Of a stretch of DNA of 64,000 nt, positions 29,063 through 37,987 are shown in pieces. The DNA comes from Deltaproteobacteria bacterium (GTDB lineage Bacteria; Desulfobacterota; Binatia; UBA9968; JAJDTQ01). The notes below the pieces were generated by a model. It did no database searches and had not been told where the DNA came from. It saw only the letters and a list, made by a program, of their open reading frames with translations. Location of the stretch: the NCBI GenBank assembly GCA_028818755.1, contig JAPPNF010000156.1:137167-201166 (forward strand). Direction: 5' to 3'. Position 1 is the first letter of the stretch; each line of letters starts with the position of its first letter. Made by a program: the position numbers and the translations under genes.

Positions 29063-30333
29063 CGCGTCTCGTGGCGGGACCGCCGCTTCCAGACCATGCA
29101 CGCCTGGACGCTCAGGTAGGCCACCGTGAAGGATACGAGACCCAGGACCCATGCGTACTGGTATGAGCCGGCCACGTCGAACGCGTAGCCGCCGAACCAC
29201 GATCCCAGCGCCACGCCGATGCCGAAGGTGACCTCCAGCCAACCGAGGATCTTGCCGACGTTTCTGCCGCCGAAGATGTCCGTGATGGTGGCGCCGAAGG
29301 TGGGGTTGCCGGAGCTGTGGCCGATGCCGTAGAGGACGGCGAAGGCCACGAACCACCAGGCCGGCGCGTCCGCGCTCAGGGCCATGAGCACACCGATTCC
29401 GCCAAGGGTGAAAAGGGTGCCGAGGCGGTAGGCGCGGTCGCGCCCCAGGCGGTCCGAGACGAACCCCCAGATGGCGGTGCTCGGAATCCGCGCCACTCCC
29501 ACCAGGCTGAACGCGTTGGCGGCCATTTGTTTCGCCAGTCCGACGTGAACCAGGTGGGCAACCGCGTACGTGTACATGAGCGCAAGGCCGGTGCCGAGTC
29601 CCAGGTGGCCCACGGCGATGGACCAGAACGGGAACGAGCGGAACGCTTCCGCGAGCGTCCAGTCCCGCGCCGGTACGGGGTTTGCGGCGGCGGGCTCCGC
29701 CGTGGCGGCAACGTCCGTGGCCCCGGGCGAATCGCCGTCCGGCAACTGTCCGATATCCTCGGGCCGCCGTCTCTGGAACACGGCGTTCAGAGGCACAATG
29801 GTTGCCAGAACCACGATCCCCAGCAGCGCCATGGCCGCGCGCCAGCCGTACCGGGTAATCAGGACCTGCACCGCGGGAACGACCAGGATGCCGAAGCCCA
29901 GTCCCATGGTGGACAGGCCGAGGGCCATTCCCCGCCGCCGGCGGAACCAGTGGGACAACAGGGCGGTGTTGCTGACGAAGCCGATGCAGCCGATGCCGAG
30001 TCCCACGAGCAGGCCGTATGCGAGGTACAGGTGCCAGATCGACGTGCCGGCCCCCGAAAGCAGCATACCGCAACCGATGAGGAAGGCTCCGAAGGGCATG
30101 AGGATGCGCGGACCCAGCCGGTCGTAGGCCCAGCCCACCAGCGGTGAGGAGGCACTGTAGAAAAAACCGTTCACCGAGGCGATGGAGCCCGTGGCGGCAC
30201 GAGACCAGCCGAACGTTTCCACCAACGCGATGTAGAAGACGCTGTACGAGGCCAGGATGCCCCGCATCAGCACCATGTTGAAAAAACAGAGGGCGACGAT
30301 GACGTAGCCGTAGAAGAAAGGGCGGCGGCGCAT
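29059..30333 (-). CDS. MFS transporter (first gene of a tandem triplet)
   Basis: 424 residues, start ATG 30333, 4 bases after the stop of the luciferase-like gene. It shares RRPFFYGYVIVALCFFNMVL, GWAYDRLGPRILMPFG and RRRPEDIGQLPDGDS with its two downstream paralogues but differs in the first helix region (MRGILASYSVFYIALVETFG). Tight coupling to the oxidoreductase suggests import of its substrate or export of its product. Confidence 0.88.
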   Translation of the reverse strand: MRRRPFFYGYVIVALCFFNMVLMRGILASYSVFYIALVETFGWSRAATGSIASVNGFFYSASSPLVGWAYDRLGPRILMPFGAFLIGCGMLLSGAGTSIWHLYLAYGLLVGLGIGCIGFVSNTALLSHWFRRRRGMALGLSTMGLGFGILVVPAVQVLITRYGWRAAMALLGIVVLATIVPLNAVFQRRRPEDIGQLPDGDSPGATDVAATAEPAAANPVPARDWTLAEAFRSFPFWSIAVGHLGLGTGLALMYTYAVAHLVHVGLAKQMAANAFSLVGVARIPSTAIWGFVSDRLGRDRAYRLGTLFTLGGIGVLMALSADAPAWWFVAFAVLYGIGHSSGNPTFGATITDIFGGRNVGKILGWLEVTFGIGVALGSWFGGYAFDVAGSYQYAWVLGLVSFTVAYLSVQACMVWKRRSRHETR

Positions 30334-30337
30334 GAGA

Positions 30338-31318
30338 TCAGGTTCGGATGTGCGGCAGCGTTTCCTCGGCGAACCGTTGCATTTGCTCCAGGCGGTCGGG
30401 CCAGCGCGGCACCATGAACTGAAGCGCCATGTGCTCCACGCCCGCCGAGCGGTAGCGGGCGATGGCGTCCACGAGCTGGGCCGGAGTGCCCGCCAGGCGG
30501 TCCGGCTCCTGCGGGACCGGGTCTCGGGTCACCTCGATGGGGAGGCAGCAGTTCAAGTGAACGGCGTCCGGTGGTCGCCCGGCCTCTTCCGCGTACCGCC
30601 GGGCGTTCTCGAAGCGGGCGGCCAACTCGTCCGGCTCGATCCGCACGAAATAGGGAAACCAGGCGTCACCGTAGCGTCCGGCACGCCTCTGGGCCCGACG
30701 CCCCTCGCCTCCGATCCAAACCGGGATGCCGCGCGGCGCCGGCGGCTTGGGCAGGAAGGCGACGTCCTCGAACTCGTAGAACTCGCCGGAGAAGCTCGCG
30801 TGCTCGGCGCTCCAGAGCTTTCTCAGGACTTCGAGTTGCTCGTCGGTCCTGCGCCCGCGGTCCTCGAATGGCGCCTGCAAGGCCCGGAACTCCTCTTCCA
30901 TCCACCCCACGCCCACGCCCAGGATGAACCGGCCTTCGGAAAGGTGGTCCAGGGTCACGGCGATCTTGGCCCACACCAGGGGCTGGCGGTAGGGCAGCAC
31001 CAGGACGCTGATTCCCAGCTCGACTCGGCTGGTGCATGCGGCCAGGAACGTCAGACAGGTCAGGGAATCGAGGAAAGGGCGGTCCGGCGGCACGATGAAT
31101 GCCCCGTCCTTGCCGTAGGGGTAGGGCGTGTCGATGCGCCAGGGGATGATGATTCGGTCCGCCGCCCAGATGGAGTCGAAGCCCCAGTCCTCGGCGCTCC
31201 GGGCTGCCTGGCGCAGGGTCTCGGGAGTGGCGGCGCGTCCTGAAATCGGCAGGAAGACTCCGGTTTTCGTGGCGTGGCTCCGTTCGAAGGGGAATGGGGT
31301 CCGTGTGTGACGCACCAC
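30338..31318 (-). CDS. LLM-class flavin-dependent oxidoreductase (TIGR03619-like)
   Basis: 326 residues. Luciferase-like TIM barrel with WGFDSIWAADRIIIP, SVLVLPYRQPLVWAKIAVTL, LSEGRFILGVGVGWMEEEF and IPVWIGGEG, as in F420-dependent oxidoreductases of the TIGR03619 type. The start is uncertain: no ATG precedes KTGVFLPISGR, so GTG 31318 (or the GTG one codon later) is used. First gene of the cluster with three MFS carriers. A role in degrading a heterocyclic or terpenoid-like compound is possible but not shown. Confidence 0.82.
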   Translation of the reverse strand: MVRHTRTPFPFERSHATKTGVFLPISGRAATPETLRQAARSAEDWGFDSIWAADRIIIPWRIDTPYPYGKDGAFIVPPDRPFLDSLTCLTFLAACTSRVELGISVLVLPYRQPLVWAKIAVTLDHLSEGRFILGVGVGWMEEEFRALQAPFEDRGRRTDEQLEVLRKLWSAEHASFSGEFYEFEDVAFLPKPPAPRGIPVWIGGEGRRAQRRAGRYGDAWFPYFVRIEPDELAARFENARRYAEEAGRPPDAVHLNCCLPIEVTRDPVPQEPDRLAGTPAQLVDAIARYRSAGVEHMALQFMVPRWPDRLEQMQRFAEETLPHIRT

Positions 31319-31361
31319 ACCTAGTAGCCGACAGCACGCGGGAGTGTCAAACCAGACAAGG

Positions 31362-31391
31362 TTGACGCGGGCGGTACAAAGCAGCTATGGC
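31362..31391 (+). promoter_or_regulatory. Candidate sigma-70 promoter of the ThDP enzyme gene
   Basis: TTGACG at 31362-31367 and TATGGC at 31386-31391 with an 18-base spacer, about 85 bases before the ATG. It lies in the gap between divergent genes. Partial consensus only. Confidence 0.28.
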
Positions 31392-31477
31392 TTGCTACGT
31401 CCCGCGCGGCCGGACAGCGCAGAGGCCGTGGCGGGAACGTCTCGCGACCAACACATACCGAGGGGAGAACACCACTT

Positions 31478-33247
31478 ATGGCAAAAGGCGGCAGGACGGA
31501 GAAGAAGCAGGCGGAGTACGGCTCGGACGTCGTCGTCGACATGCTCAAGGCCTTCGATATCGAGTACACGGCCTTCAACCCCGGGGCGAGCTTCCGCGGC
31601 ATCCACGACTCCATCGTCAACTACGGCGGCAACCATCACCCGGAGGTGATCTTCTGCTGCCACGAAGAGATCTCGGTGGCCATCTCCCACGGCTACGCCA
31701 AGGCCACCGGCAAGCCCATGGTGGCGATCCTGCACGACGTGGTGGGGCTTCAGCACGGCAGCATGGGGATTTTCAACGCCTGGTGCGACCGGGTGCCGGT
31801 CATCTGCCTGGGCGGCACCGGACCGGTGGACACCACCATCCGCCGCCCCTGGATCGACTGGATCCACACCGCGCTGACACAGGGCAACCAGGTGCGGGAC
31901 TACACCAAGTGGGACGACCAGCCGGCTACGCTGGAGAGCATTCCCGAGTCCTTCATCCGCGGCTACCGGCTCGCCGTCACCGAGCCCACGGCGCCGGTGT
32001 ACATCAACTACGACGCCGGCCTCCAGGAGATGGAGGTAGCGAAGCAGATCGAGGTACCGGACGTGAGCCGGTTCGCGCCCCAGGCGCCGGTGCAGGGGAA
32101 CCCCGACGCCATGCGCCGGGCCGCCGAGCTCCTGGTGGGCGCCAAGGCGCCGCTCATCATCGCCGACTTCATGGGCCGCAAGCCCGCGGCGGTGGCGGCC
32201 CTCGCCGAGCTGGCCGAGCTGCTGGCGATTCCGGTCATCGACAAGGGCAACCGCCACAACATCGCCAACACCCATCCGCTGGACGTGACCAACGTCTCGA
32301 GTGACTTCCTCAAAAAGGCCGACGTGGTGCTGGCGCTGGACGTCCAGGACCTCTACGGCTCGCTCACCACCGTGGACCGCACCACCCGGGAGATGGGCTA
32401 CGTCATCCAGCCCGGCACGCGGATCATCCACATCAACCTGAACGACATGCTGGTGCACAGTTGGGCCACCGACGTGCAGCCGCTGCAGGCGGTGGACGTT
32501 CCCATCAGCGCCGATACCGCCATCGCCCTGCCCGAGCTGACGCGGCTGTGCCGGGAGCTGATGGGCTCGGACAAGTCGGGCATTGAGGCCCGCGCCAAGG
32601 AAGTGAAAGCGGTGCACGACGCCGCCCGCGCCCGCTGGCAGGAGGAGGCGCGGCAAACCCTCACTCGCAACGACATCTCCACCGCCTGTCTCGGCTACGA
32701 GCTGGGCGAGGCGATCAAGCGCGAGGACTGGGTGCTGGCCAACGGCAGCGCCAACGGCTGGGCGCGGAAGCTGTGGGACTGGACCAAGCCCGGCCAGTAC
32801 CTGGGGCGGAGCGGCGGCGCCGGCGTGGGCTACGGCATGAGCGCGGCCATCGGCGTGGCGCTGGGCCACATGGGAACGGACAAGTTCTGCGTGGACATCC
32901 AGTCGGACGGCGACCTCCTGATGACGTCCAGCGCGCTGTGGACCGCGGCGCACCACAAGATCCCGCTGCTGATCGTCATCCACAACAACCAGTCCTTCTA
33001 CAACTCCGAAGAGCACGGCATCAAGCTGGCCGAGTTCCGCAACCGCCCGGTCGAGAACGCCGGCATCGGCACCCACGTGAGCGACCCGCTGGTGGACTAC
33101 GCCAAGATGGCCGAGTGTTTCGGGGTGTGGGGCGAGGGCCCCATCACCACGCCGGCGGAGCTGGGGCCCGCGCTGGAGCGCGCCTGCAAGGTGGTCAAGG
33201 AGCAGCGGCTTCCAGCCGTGGTGGACGTGGTGTCCGAGCCGCGTTGA
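31478..33247 (+). CDS. Thiamine diphosphate-dependent enzyme (acetolactate synthase-like)
   Basis: 589 residues with the three-domain layout of the POX/ALS family. The N-terminal Pyr domain has the activating Glu in CCHEEISVAISHGYAKATGK. The central Rossmann-like domain has PLIIADFMGRKPAAV. The C-terminal PP domain has the diphosphate/Mg motif in DIQSDGDLLMTSSALW to IHNNQSFYNSEEHG. Such enzymes decarboxylate or ligate 2-oxo acids. No small regulatory subunit is next to it, so a catabolic lyase or decarboxylase is more likely than valine biosynthesis. A weak GAGGGGAG ribosome site precedes the ATG. Confidence 0.88.
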   Translation: MAKGGRTEKKQAEYGSDVVVDMLKAFDIEYTAFNPGASFRGIHDSIVNYGGNHHPEVIFCCHEEISVAISHGYAKATGKPMVAILHDVVGLQHGSMGIFNAWCDRVPVICLGGTGPVDTTIRRPWIDWIHTALTQGNQVRDYTKWDDQPATLESIPESFIRGYRLAVTEPTAPVYINYDAGLQEMEVAKQIEVPDVSRFAPQAPVQGNPDAMRRAAELLVGAKAPLIIADFMGRKPAAVAALAELAELLAIPVIDKGNRHNIANTHPLDVTNVSSDFLKKADVVLALDVQDLYGSLTTVDRTTREMGYVIQPGTRIIHINLNDMLVHSWATDVQPLQAVDVPISADTAIALPELTRLCRELMGSDKSGIEARAKEVKAVHDAARARWQEEARQTLTRNDISTACLGYELGEAIKREDWVLANGSANGWARKLWDWTKPGQYLGRSGGAGVGYGMSAAIGVALGHMGTDKFCVDIQSDGDLLMTSSALWTAAHHKIPLLIVIHNNQSFYNSEEHGIKLAEFRNRPVENAGIGTHVSDPLVDYAKMAECFGVWGEGPITTPAELGPALERACKVVKEQRLPAVVDVVSEPR

Positions 33248-33305
33248 CGACGGCGGGAGAGGCACGGCGGAGAGGGACCGCCGCGGGTTCTCCCGGGAAG
33301 GGGAC

Positions 33306-34136
33306 ATGGACGAGACCGAGCAGTACCGGGCCTTTGCCGAGGCGGTTTCCGGGCCGGAAATGGACCTCGCGCGGGTGGCCCTGACCATTGCCTTGCCCGA
33401 GTATCCGAAGCTCGACGTCGGGCGATACCTGACTCGCCTGGACGAGCTGGCAGAGAGCGTGGGAGAGGCGGTCGGGGCCGCGGAAGACGCCTACCGGCGC
33501 TTGGCGTGTCTGGAATACGTGTTGTTCAAGCAGCAGGGCTTCAAGGGGAACGCCGAGGACTACTACGACCCCGAAAACAGCTTCTTCAACAGGGTCGTGG
33601 ACCGCAAGACGGGCATCCCCATCACCCTGTCGGTCCTCTACATGGAGGTGGCCCGGAGGGTCGGCCTCGATATCCGGGGCGTGGGTTTCCCCGGCCATTT
33701 CCTGGTGAAGACGGTGTGCGACGGCGAGGATGTCTTCGTCGACCCCTTCCATGGCGGCAGCATCCTGTCGCCCGGGGATCTCCAGGAGTTGCTGGACAAG
33801 ATGTACGGCGGGAGGCTGGAGGTCCGGCCGGAGTTCCTGTCAGCCGTGTCCGGCGGACAGATCGTCCAGCGCATGCTGAACAACATCAAGCTGATCTACG
33901 CCAACCGGCAGGACCTGAAACGGTGCCTGCGCGCGGTGGAGCAGCTCGTGATCCTGAACCCGGACGACCCCGAGCAGGTGCGGGACCGTGGACTCCTGCG
34001 GCTGCGGTTGGCGGACGGCGCGGGGGCGCTGACGGATCTGGAGAAGTATTTGGAGCTGGCGCCGGATTCCGATGGCGCCGCGACGGTGCGAAAGCAGATC
34101 GAGCGCCTCAAGAAGCAGGCGCGGGCTCTCCACTAG
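33306..34136 (+). CDS. SirB1 family transglutaminase-like/TPR protein
   Basis: 276 residues. N-terminal transglutaminase-like SirB1 domain: YYDPENSFFNRVVDRKTGIP, VARRVGLDIRGVGFPGHFLV and VFVDPFHGG, with His in the GFPGHFLV motif. The C-terminal part holds TPR-like helices (LVILNPDDPEQVRDRGLLRL, LEKYLELAPDS). The biochemical role of this family is not well defined. It lies 58 bases after the ThDP enzyme on the same strand. Confidence 0.85.
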   Translation: MDETEQYRAFAEAVSGPEMDLARVALTIALPEYPKLDVGRYLTRLDELAESVGEAVGAAEDAYRRLACLEYVLFKQQGFKGNAEDYYDPENSFFNRVVDRKTGIPITLSVLYMEVARRVGLDIRGVGFPGHFLVKTVCDGEDVFVDPFHGGSILSPGDLQELLDKMYGGRLEVRPEFLSAVSGGQIVQRMLNNIKLIYANRQDLKRCLRAVEQLVILNPDDPEQVRDRGLLRLRLADGAGALTDLEKYLELAPDSDGAATVRKQIERLKKQARALH

Positions 34137-34171
34137 CAGGCGCGGGGCTTACACCCGACCCCGCTTTCTCC

Positions 34172-36196
34172 TCACTGAAACGCCTTGACGTACGCCCGCT
34201 GCACCCGTTCCACCCGGCTGGTGTAAAGCAGGCCGATGCGGGCGAACGCTTCCAGGGCGGCGCCGTCCCCCTGGTCCATGGGGAAGTGGACCACCTTGCG
34301 GAATCGCTTGATTTCCTTCTGGGACTCCTCGGTCAGGTGCTCCACCGCCTGCTGCAGCTCTTCGCGGCCCTTCAGGACCTTGTTGAGGATGGGGAGCACC
34401 AGCACGTCGGCCTTGTCCTGGATGCGCGACAGGGCCGCGCTCGCCACCGGCACCACGTCGATGCCGAGGTCGGACAGGAAGTTGCTCAACCGCTGTCCCA
34501 CCTTGTCCTTCAGGAACGCTTCCGGCACCGCCACGGCATGCCGCAGCCGACGCCGCATCCACACCCAGCGCATGGCGCCGGGGTAGACCTCGCGTTTCAG
34601 CTTTCTCAGGTATTCCTTGCTCAGCTCGCCCCAGGTCTGCTCCACCGCGGCGCTCTCCACGAAGGGCGCGGCGGCCACCGTCTCGGGGTCGCCATGGGCC
34701 TTGTCGACGTAGTCGTGGAAGTGTTTCTCCGAGATCATGTAGCTGATGGCGTAGTCCAGCTTTTCGAAGTTGGGGCGCGGCCACATGACCTGCCGCAGGG
34801 TCTTGAGGAAGAAGCGGCGCCGGGCACGGTCGGTGGTGAAGACGTAGTGCCGTACCGCCTTGGCCACGATGCCGAGTATTTCGCGGTCCACTTTTCCGCG
34901 GCCGCGGCGAATATATTCGGGCCGGAACGGCTGGACTCCGGTGGCCAGCCGCGCGCCGTAGTTCTCGTACTTGTAGAGGCTTCGGATCAGCCAGTTGTAG
35001 CCCTGCTGCACCTCTTCGATGGTCATCAGCTTGGGGACGAAGTTCAGGTCCGCGGAGCCGTGCCCGCTCATCTGCGCGGAGTCGTAGGGGATCAGCCGGC
35101 CTTCCTTCTCCATGCGTTCATAGAGGGGCGTCTTCTCGATGGCGGTCAGCACGCCGCTGGTGGTGAAGGCGATTCCCGCCTCCTGCAGGAACTCGAACTG
35201 TTCCCGGAAAATGTCCTTGTCGTCGTTGTCGAAGCCCACGATCATGCCCGCCAGGATCGCCATGTTGTGGGACTGGATCTTGCGGATGCTCTCCATCAGC
35301 GGCGAGGTGGTGTTCTGCCGTTTCTGGGTCTCGTTGAGGCTCGCCACCCGCGGCGACTCGATGCCCAGGAACATGCTGGTGAAGTTGGCGTCGTGCAGCA
35401 ACTGGAGCAGCCTGGGCTTCTCCGCCACGTTGATGGTCATCTCGCCGGAGAAGTTGATGGGATACTTGTTGGCGCGGCCGAACTCCGCCACCGCGGTCAG
35501 CAGCTCCTCGGCGTAGCGCATGTTGCCGATGAGGTTGGCGTCGGAGAAGCTGATGTGGATTCCGCCGACGGACTGCACGGCTTCGATTTCCTTGATTACG
35601 TGGTCGACGCTCTTGGTGCGCGGCACCCGCCCGTCGGTGATGATGATGTCACAGAACTCGCACTTGAAGGGGCAGCCCCGGGTGGTCTGCAGGAAGTAGT
35701 AGAGGTAGTCGTCGCGGGACGCCAAGTCCACCCGCGGCACCGGCGACAGCGTGATGTCGACGTTGCCCTCCTGCTTGTAGAGGGCCTTGTGACTGCCGGA
35801 CCGGAGGTCGTCGCAGAACTGCGGCCAGGTGATCTCCACCTCGCCGTCGAAGACCACGTCGAACAGGCCGTCGGTGAAACGTTCGGGACAAAGGGAAGGG
35901 TAGGGGCCTCCCACCACCACCATCTTCCCCTGCTTGCGGAACGCCTGCGCGATGTGGCGGGCGCGGCCGTACTGGATGTTCCAGCACGAGATCGCCACCA
36001 CGTCGGCGTCGGTGTCGAACTTGAGCGGCCTGACGTTCTCGTCCTGCAGCTCGACGTCGAAGTCCGGCGGCGTCAACGCGGCCACGGTCAGGAGGCCCAG
36101 GGGCGTCTGCGCGCACCGCTGTGGCAGGATGTCGGTAATGCCGGTGAGGCGCCACAGCGAGTTCGGGAAACGCGGGTTGATGAACAGGATCTTCAT
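34172..36196 (-). CDS. B12-binding domain radical SAM protein (DUF4070 type)
   Basis: 674 residues. The N-terminal cobalamin-binding-like domain (KILFINPRFPNSLWRLTG, VVVGGPYPSLCPERF) is followed by a radical SAM core with the 4Fe-4S motif CPFKCEFC (CxxxCxxC) in TTRGCPFKCEFCDIIITDGR, and a long C-terminal region like DUF4070. Relatives include hopanoid-modifying and BchE-like enzymes that methylate or rearrange carbon skeletons. The ATG at 36196 has GAGGAG 9 bases upstream; a TTG three codons earlier was rejected. The last 200 or so residues are family-specific helices. Substrate unknown. Confidence 0.87.
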   Translation of the reverse strand: MKILFINPRFPNSLWRLTGITDILPQRCAQTPLGLLTVAALTPPDFDVELQDENVRPLKFDTDADVVAISCWNIQYGRARHIAQAFRKQGKMVVVGGPYPSLCPERFTDGLFDVVFDGEVEITWPQFCDDLRSGSHKALYKQEGNVDITLSPVPRVDLASRDDYLYYFLQTTRGCPFKCEFCDIIITDGRVPRTKSVDHVIKEIEAVQSVGGIHISFSDANLIGNMRYAEELLTAVAEFGRANKYPINFSGEMTINVAEKPRLLQLLHDANFTSMFLGIESPRVASLNETQKRQNTTSPLMESIRKIQSHNMAILAGMIVGFDNDDKDIFREQFEFLQEAGIAFTTSGVLTAIEKTPLYERMEKEGRLIPYDSAQMSGHGSADLNFVPKLMTIEEVQQGYNWLIRSLYKYENYGARLATGVQPFRPEYIRRGRGKVDREILGIVAKAVRHYVFTTDRARRRFFLKTLRQVMWPRPNFEKLDYAISYMISEKHFHDYVDKAHGDPETVAAAPFVESAAVEQTWGELSKEYLRKLKREVYPGAMRWVWMRRRLRHAVAVPEAFLKDKVGQRLSNFLSDLGIDVVPVASAALSRIQDKADVLVLPILNKVLKGREELQQAVEHLTEESQKEIKRFRKVVHFPMDQGDGAALEAFARIGLLYTSRVERVQRAYVKAFQ

Positions 36197-36397
36197 GACG
36201 TGCAACTCCTCATCGAGTCGGTTCCCCGATGCGCCCCGTGGTTTTCCTTTTTGTTACTGGATGGATTTGATAACCTACCGGAATAGGCCACCGAAACTAG
36301 GCCACCAATACCGACAATAGACCGTATTCACGCCAAGTTATCAACCGCCCGAAGGCGAGTCAAGAAAAGTTTTCCCGATTCTCCCTGAACGCCGTCG

Positions 36398-37090
36398 ATG
36401 CCCATGATTCAGCTCCACAAGGTCTCCAGGGTCTACCCGCCGGACTATACCGGGGTCAAGGAGATCACGTTCCAGGTGGAGGATGGCGAGTTCCTGTTTC
36501 TGTGCGGCCCGAGCGGCGCCGGCAAGACCACCTTGTTGCGGCTGCTGTTCCGGGCGGAGCAGCCCACCGAAGGCCAGATCGTCGTAAGCGGGCGCAATAT
36601 CACCCGCTTGAAGGGCCAGGCCCTGGCGGCGTTTCGGCGGAGCCTGGGCCTCGTCTTCCAGGACTTCAAGCTGATCCCCCGTATAAGCGCGCTGGAAAAC
36701 GTCGCCCTGGCCGCGGACGTGACCGGTGTGTCCTGGCGCGAGGGTCGGCGCAAGGCCTTTCGGCTGCTGGCCGAGCTCGGCCTGAAGGACAAGTACGCCG
36801 TCCTGCCGCCGGCCCTTTCCGGCGGGGAGCAGCAACGGGTGGCCATCGCCCGGGCGTTGGTCAACGATCCGGAACTGGTGCTGGCGGACGAGCCCACGGG
36901 CAATCTCGATCCGGAACTTGCCGAGGAGACCATGCGGCTGTTCGCACGGATCCACCGGCAGGGCACCACCGTGCTCGTCGCCACGCACGATCACCGCTTC
37001 CTGCGGAGTTTCGACGGGCGCGTCCTGATGATGCGCCAGGGACGTCTGGCCGGTATTCACGATACGGTGCGGGCGGCTTCCGCGCCGTGA
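36398..37090 (+). CDS. ftsE: Cell division ATP-binding protein FtsE
   Basis: 230-residue ABC ATPase. Walker A GPSGAGKTTLLRLL near residue 40, signature LSGGEQQRVAIARAL, Walker B LVLADEPTGNLD and a switch His in VATHDH. FtsE works with FtsX at the septum to control cell-wall amidases. The stop overlaps the ftsX start (GTGA), and the EnvC-type effector gene follows, which supports the assignment over other ABC ATPases. Confidence 0.95.
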   Translation: MPMIQLHKVSRVYPPDYTGVKEITFQVEDGEFLFLCGPSGAGKTTLLRLLFRAEQPTEGQIVVSGRNITRLKGQALAAFRRSLGLVFQDFKLIPRISALENVALAADVTGVSWREGRRKAFRLLAELGLKDKYAVLPPALSGGEQQRVAIARALVNDPELVLADEPTGNLDPELAEETMRLFARIHRQGTTVLVATHDHRFLRSFDGRVLMMRQGRLAGIHDTVRAASAP

Positions 37091-37983
37091 GATCGGCCTA
37101 CGTCCTGTTCGTGGCCGGACGGGTCGCCGGGAGCCTTCGGGAGCTCATCTGGACCCACCTGCTGACGGCCGGAATCATGGCCATGACGCTGTCCGTATTC
37201 GGCGGATTCCTGATCATCCAGGCGAACGTCGGCCGGCTGGTCAAGGGTTGGAGCGAAGAGGTCCAGGTGTTCGCCTACCTGAAGGACGGCGTTGACGCGG
37301 CGGCGGCGGAAGCCATGCGCGCACGGGTGGCCTCCTACCCGGAGGTGCGCGCGGTGAGCTACGTCTCCAAGGAAGGCGCATGGGATGCGTTCAGGCAAAG
37401 CCTGGGATCGCAGTCCGGGATACTCGAGGGTCTCGAGACCGACACGCTGCCGGCCTCTCTGGACGTCGAGTTGCGGTCGGCCTACCGGTCACGCGACGCG
37501 GTGTTGAGCCTGGCGCGACGCCTCACGGCCCTCGATGGGGTCCAGGAGGTTGAGTATCCCGAGACCTGGCTCGAGAAGGTGCGGCTCCTGATGACCGGGA
37601 TCGAGTGGCTGAAATGGGCGCTCGGGGGTTTTCTCTTTCTGGTGGCGTTCCTGATCGTCGGGAGCACCATCAAGCTCGCCATCGTCGCCCGGCAGGATGA
37701 GATCGAGATCATGCAGCTCGTGGGGGCGGCGGACGGCCTGATCAAGGCCCCCTTCGTCATCGAGGGGATGATTCAGGGGCTGGCGGGAGCCGCTCTCGCC
37801 CTGGGTTTGCTGCGGGCGTCGTTCTCGCTGCTGACCGCGGAACTGCTGGCTCCGTTCGGCGCCCTCGTAGCCGTGGAGGAGTTTGTCTTTCTCGACGCTC
37901 CGCGGTGCGTGCTGCTGGTCGCGATGGGATGGCTCCTGGGCACGGCCGGCAGCATGCTGTCCGTGAAGAGGTTCCTGGCGTAA
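37087..37983 (+). CDS. ftsX: Cell division permease protein FtsX
   Basis: 298 residues starting at GTG 37087 within the ftsE stop. An N-terminal membrane helix (THLLTAGIMAMTLSVFGGFL) is followed by a periplasmic extracellular loop domain (VQVFAYLKDGVDAAAAEAMR to PETWLEKVRLL) and three C-terminal helices, including LGGFLFLVAFLIVGSTIKLA, typical of FtsX. The periplasmic loop is the part that would recruit the EnvC-like protein encoded 4 bases downstream. Confidence 0.94.
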   Translation: MRSAYVLFVAGRVAGSLRELIWTHLLTAGIMAMTLSVFGGFLIIQANVGRLVKGWSEEVQVFAYLKDGVDAAAAEAMRARVASYPEVRAVSYVSKEGAWDAFRQSLGSQSGILEGLETDTLPASLDVELRSAYRSRDAVLSLARRLTALDGVQEVEYPETWLEKVRLLMTGIEWLKWALGGFLFLVAFLIVGSTIKLAIVARQDEIEIMQLVGAADGLIKAPFVIEGMIQGLAGAALALGLLRASFSLLTAELLAPFGALVAVEEFVFLDAPRCVLLVAMGWLLGTAGSMLSVKRFLA

Positions 37984-37987
37984 TACC

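Noticed and set aside
33506..36286. 926-residue plus-strand ORF
   Set aside because: Combines an off-frame read of the SirB1 gene with antisense of the radical SAM gene.
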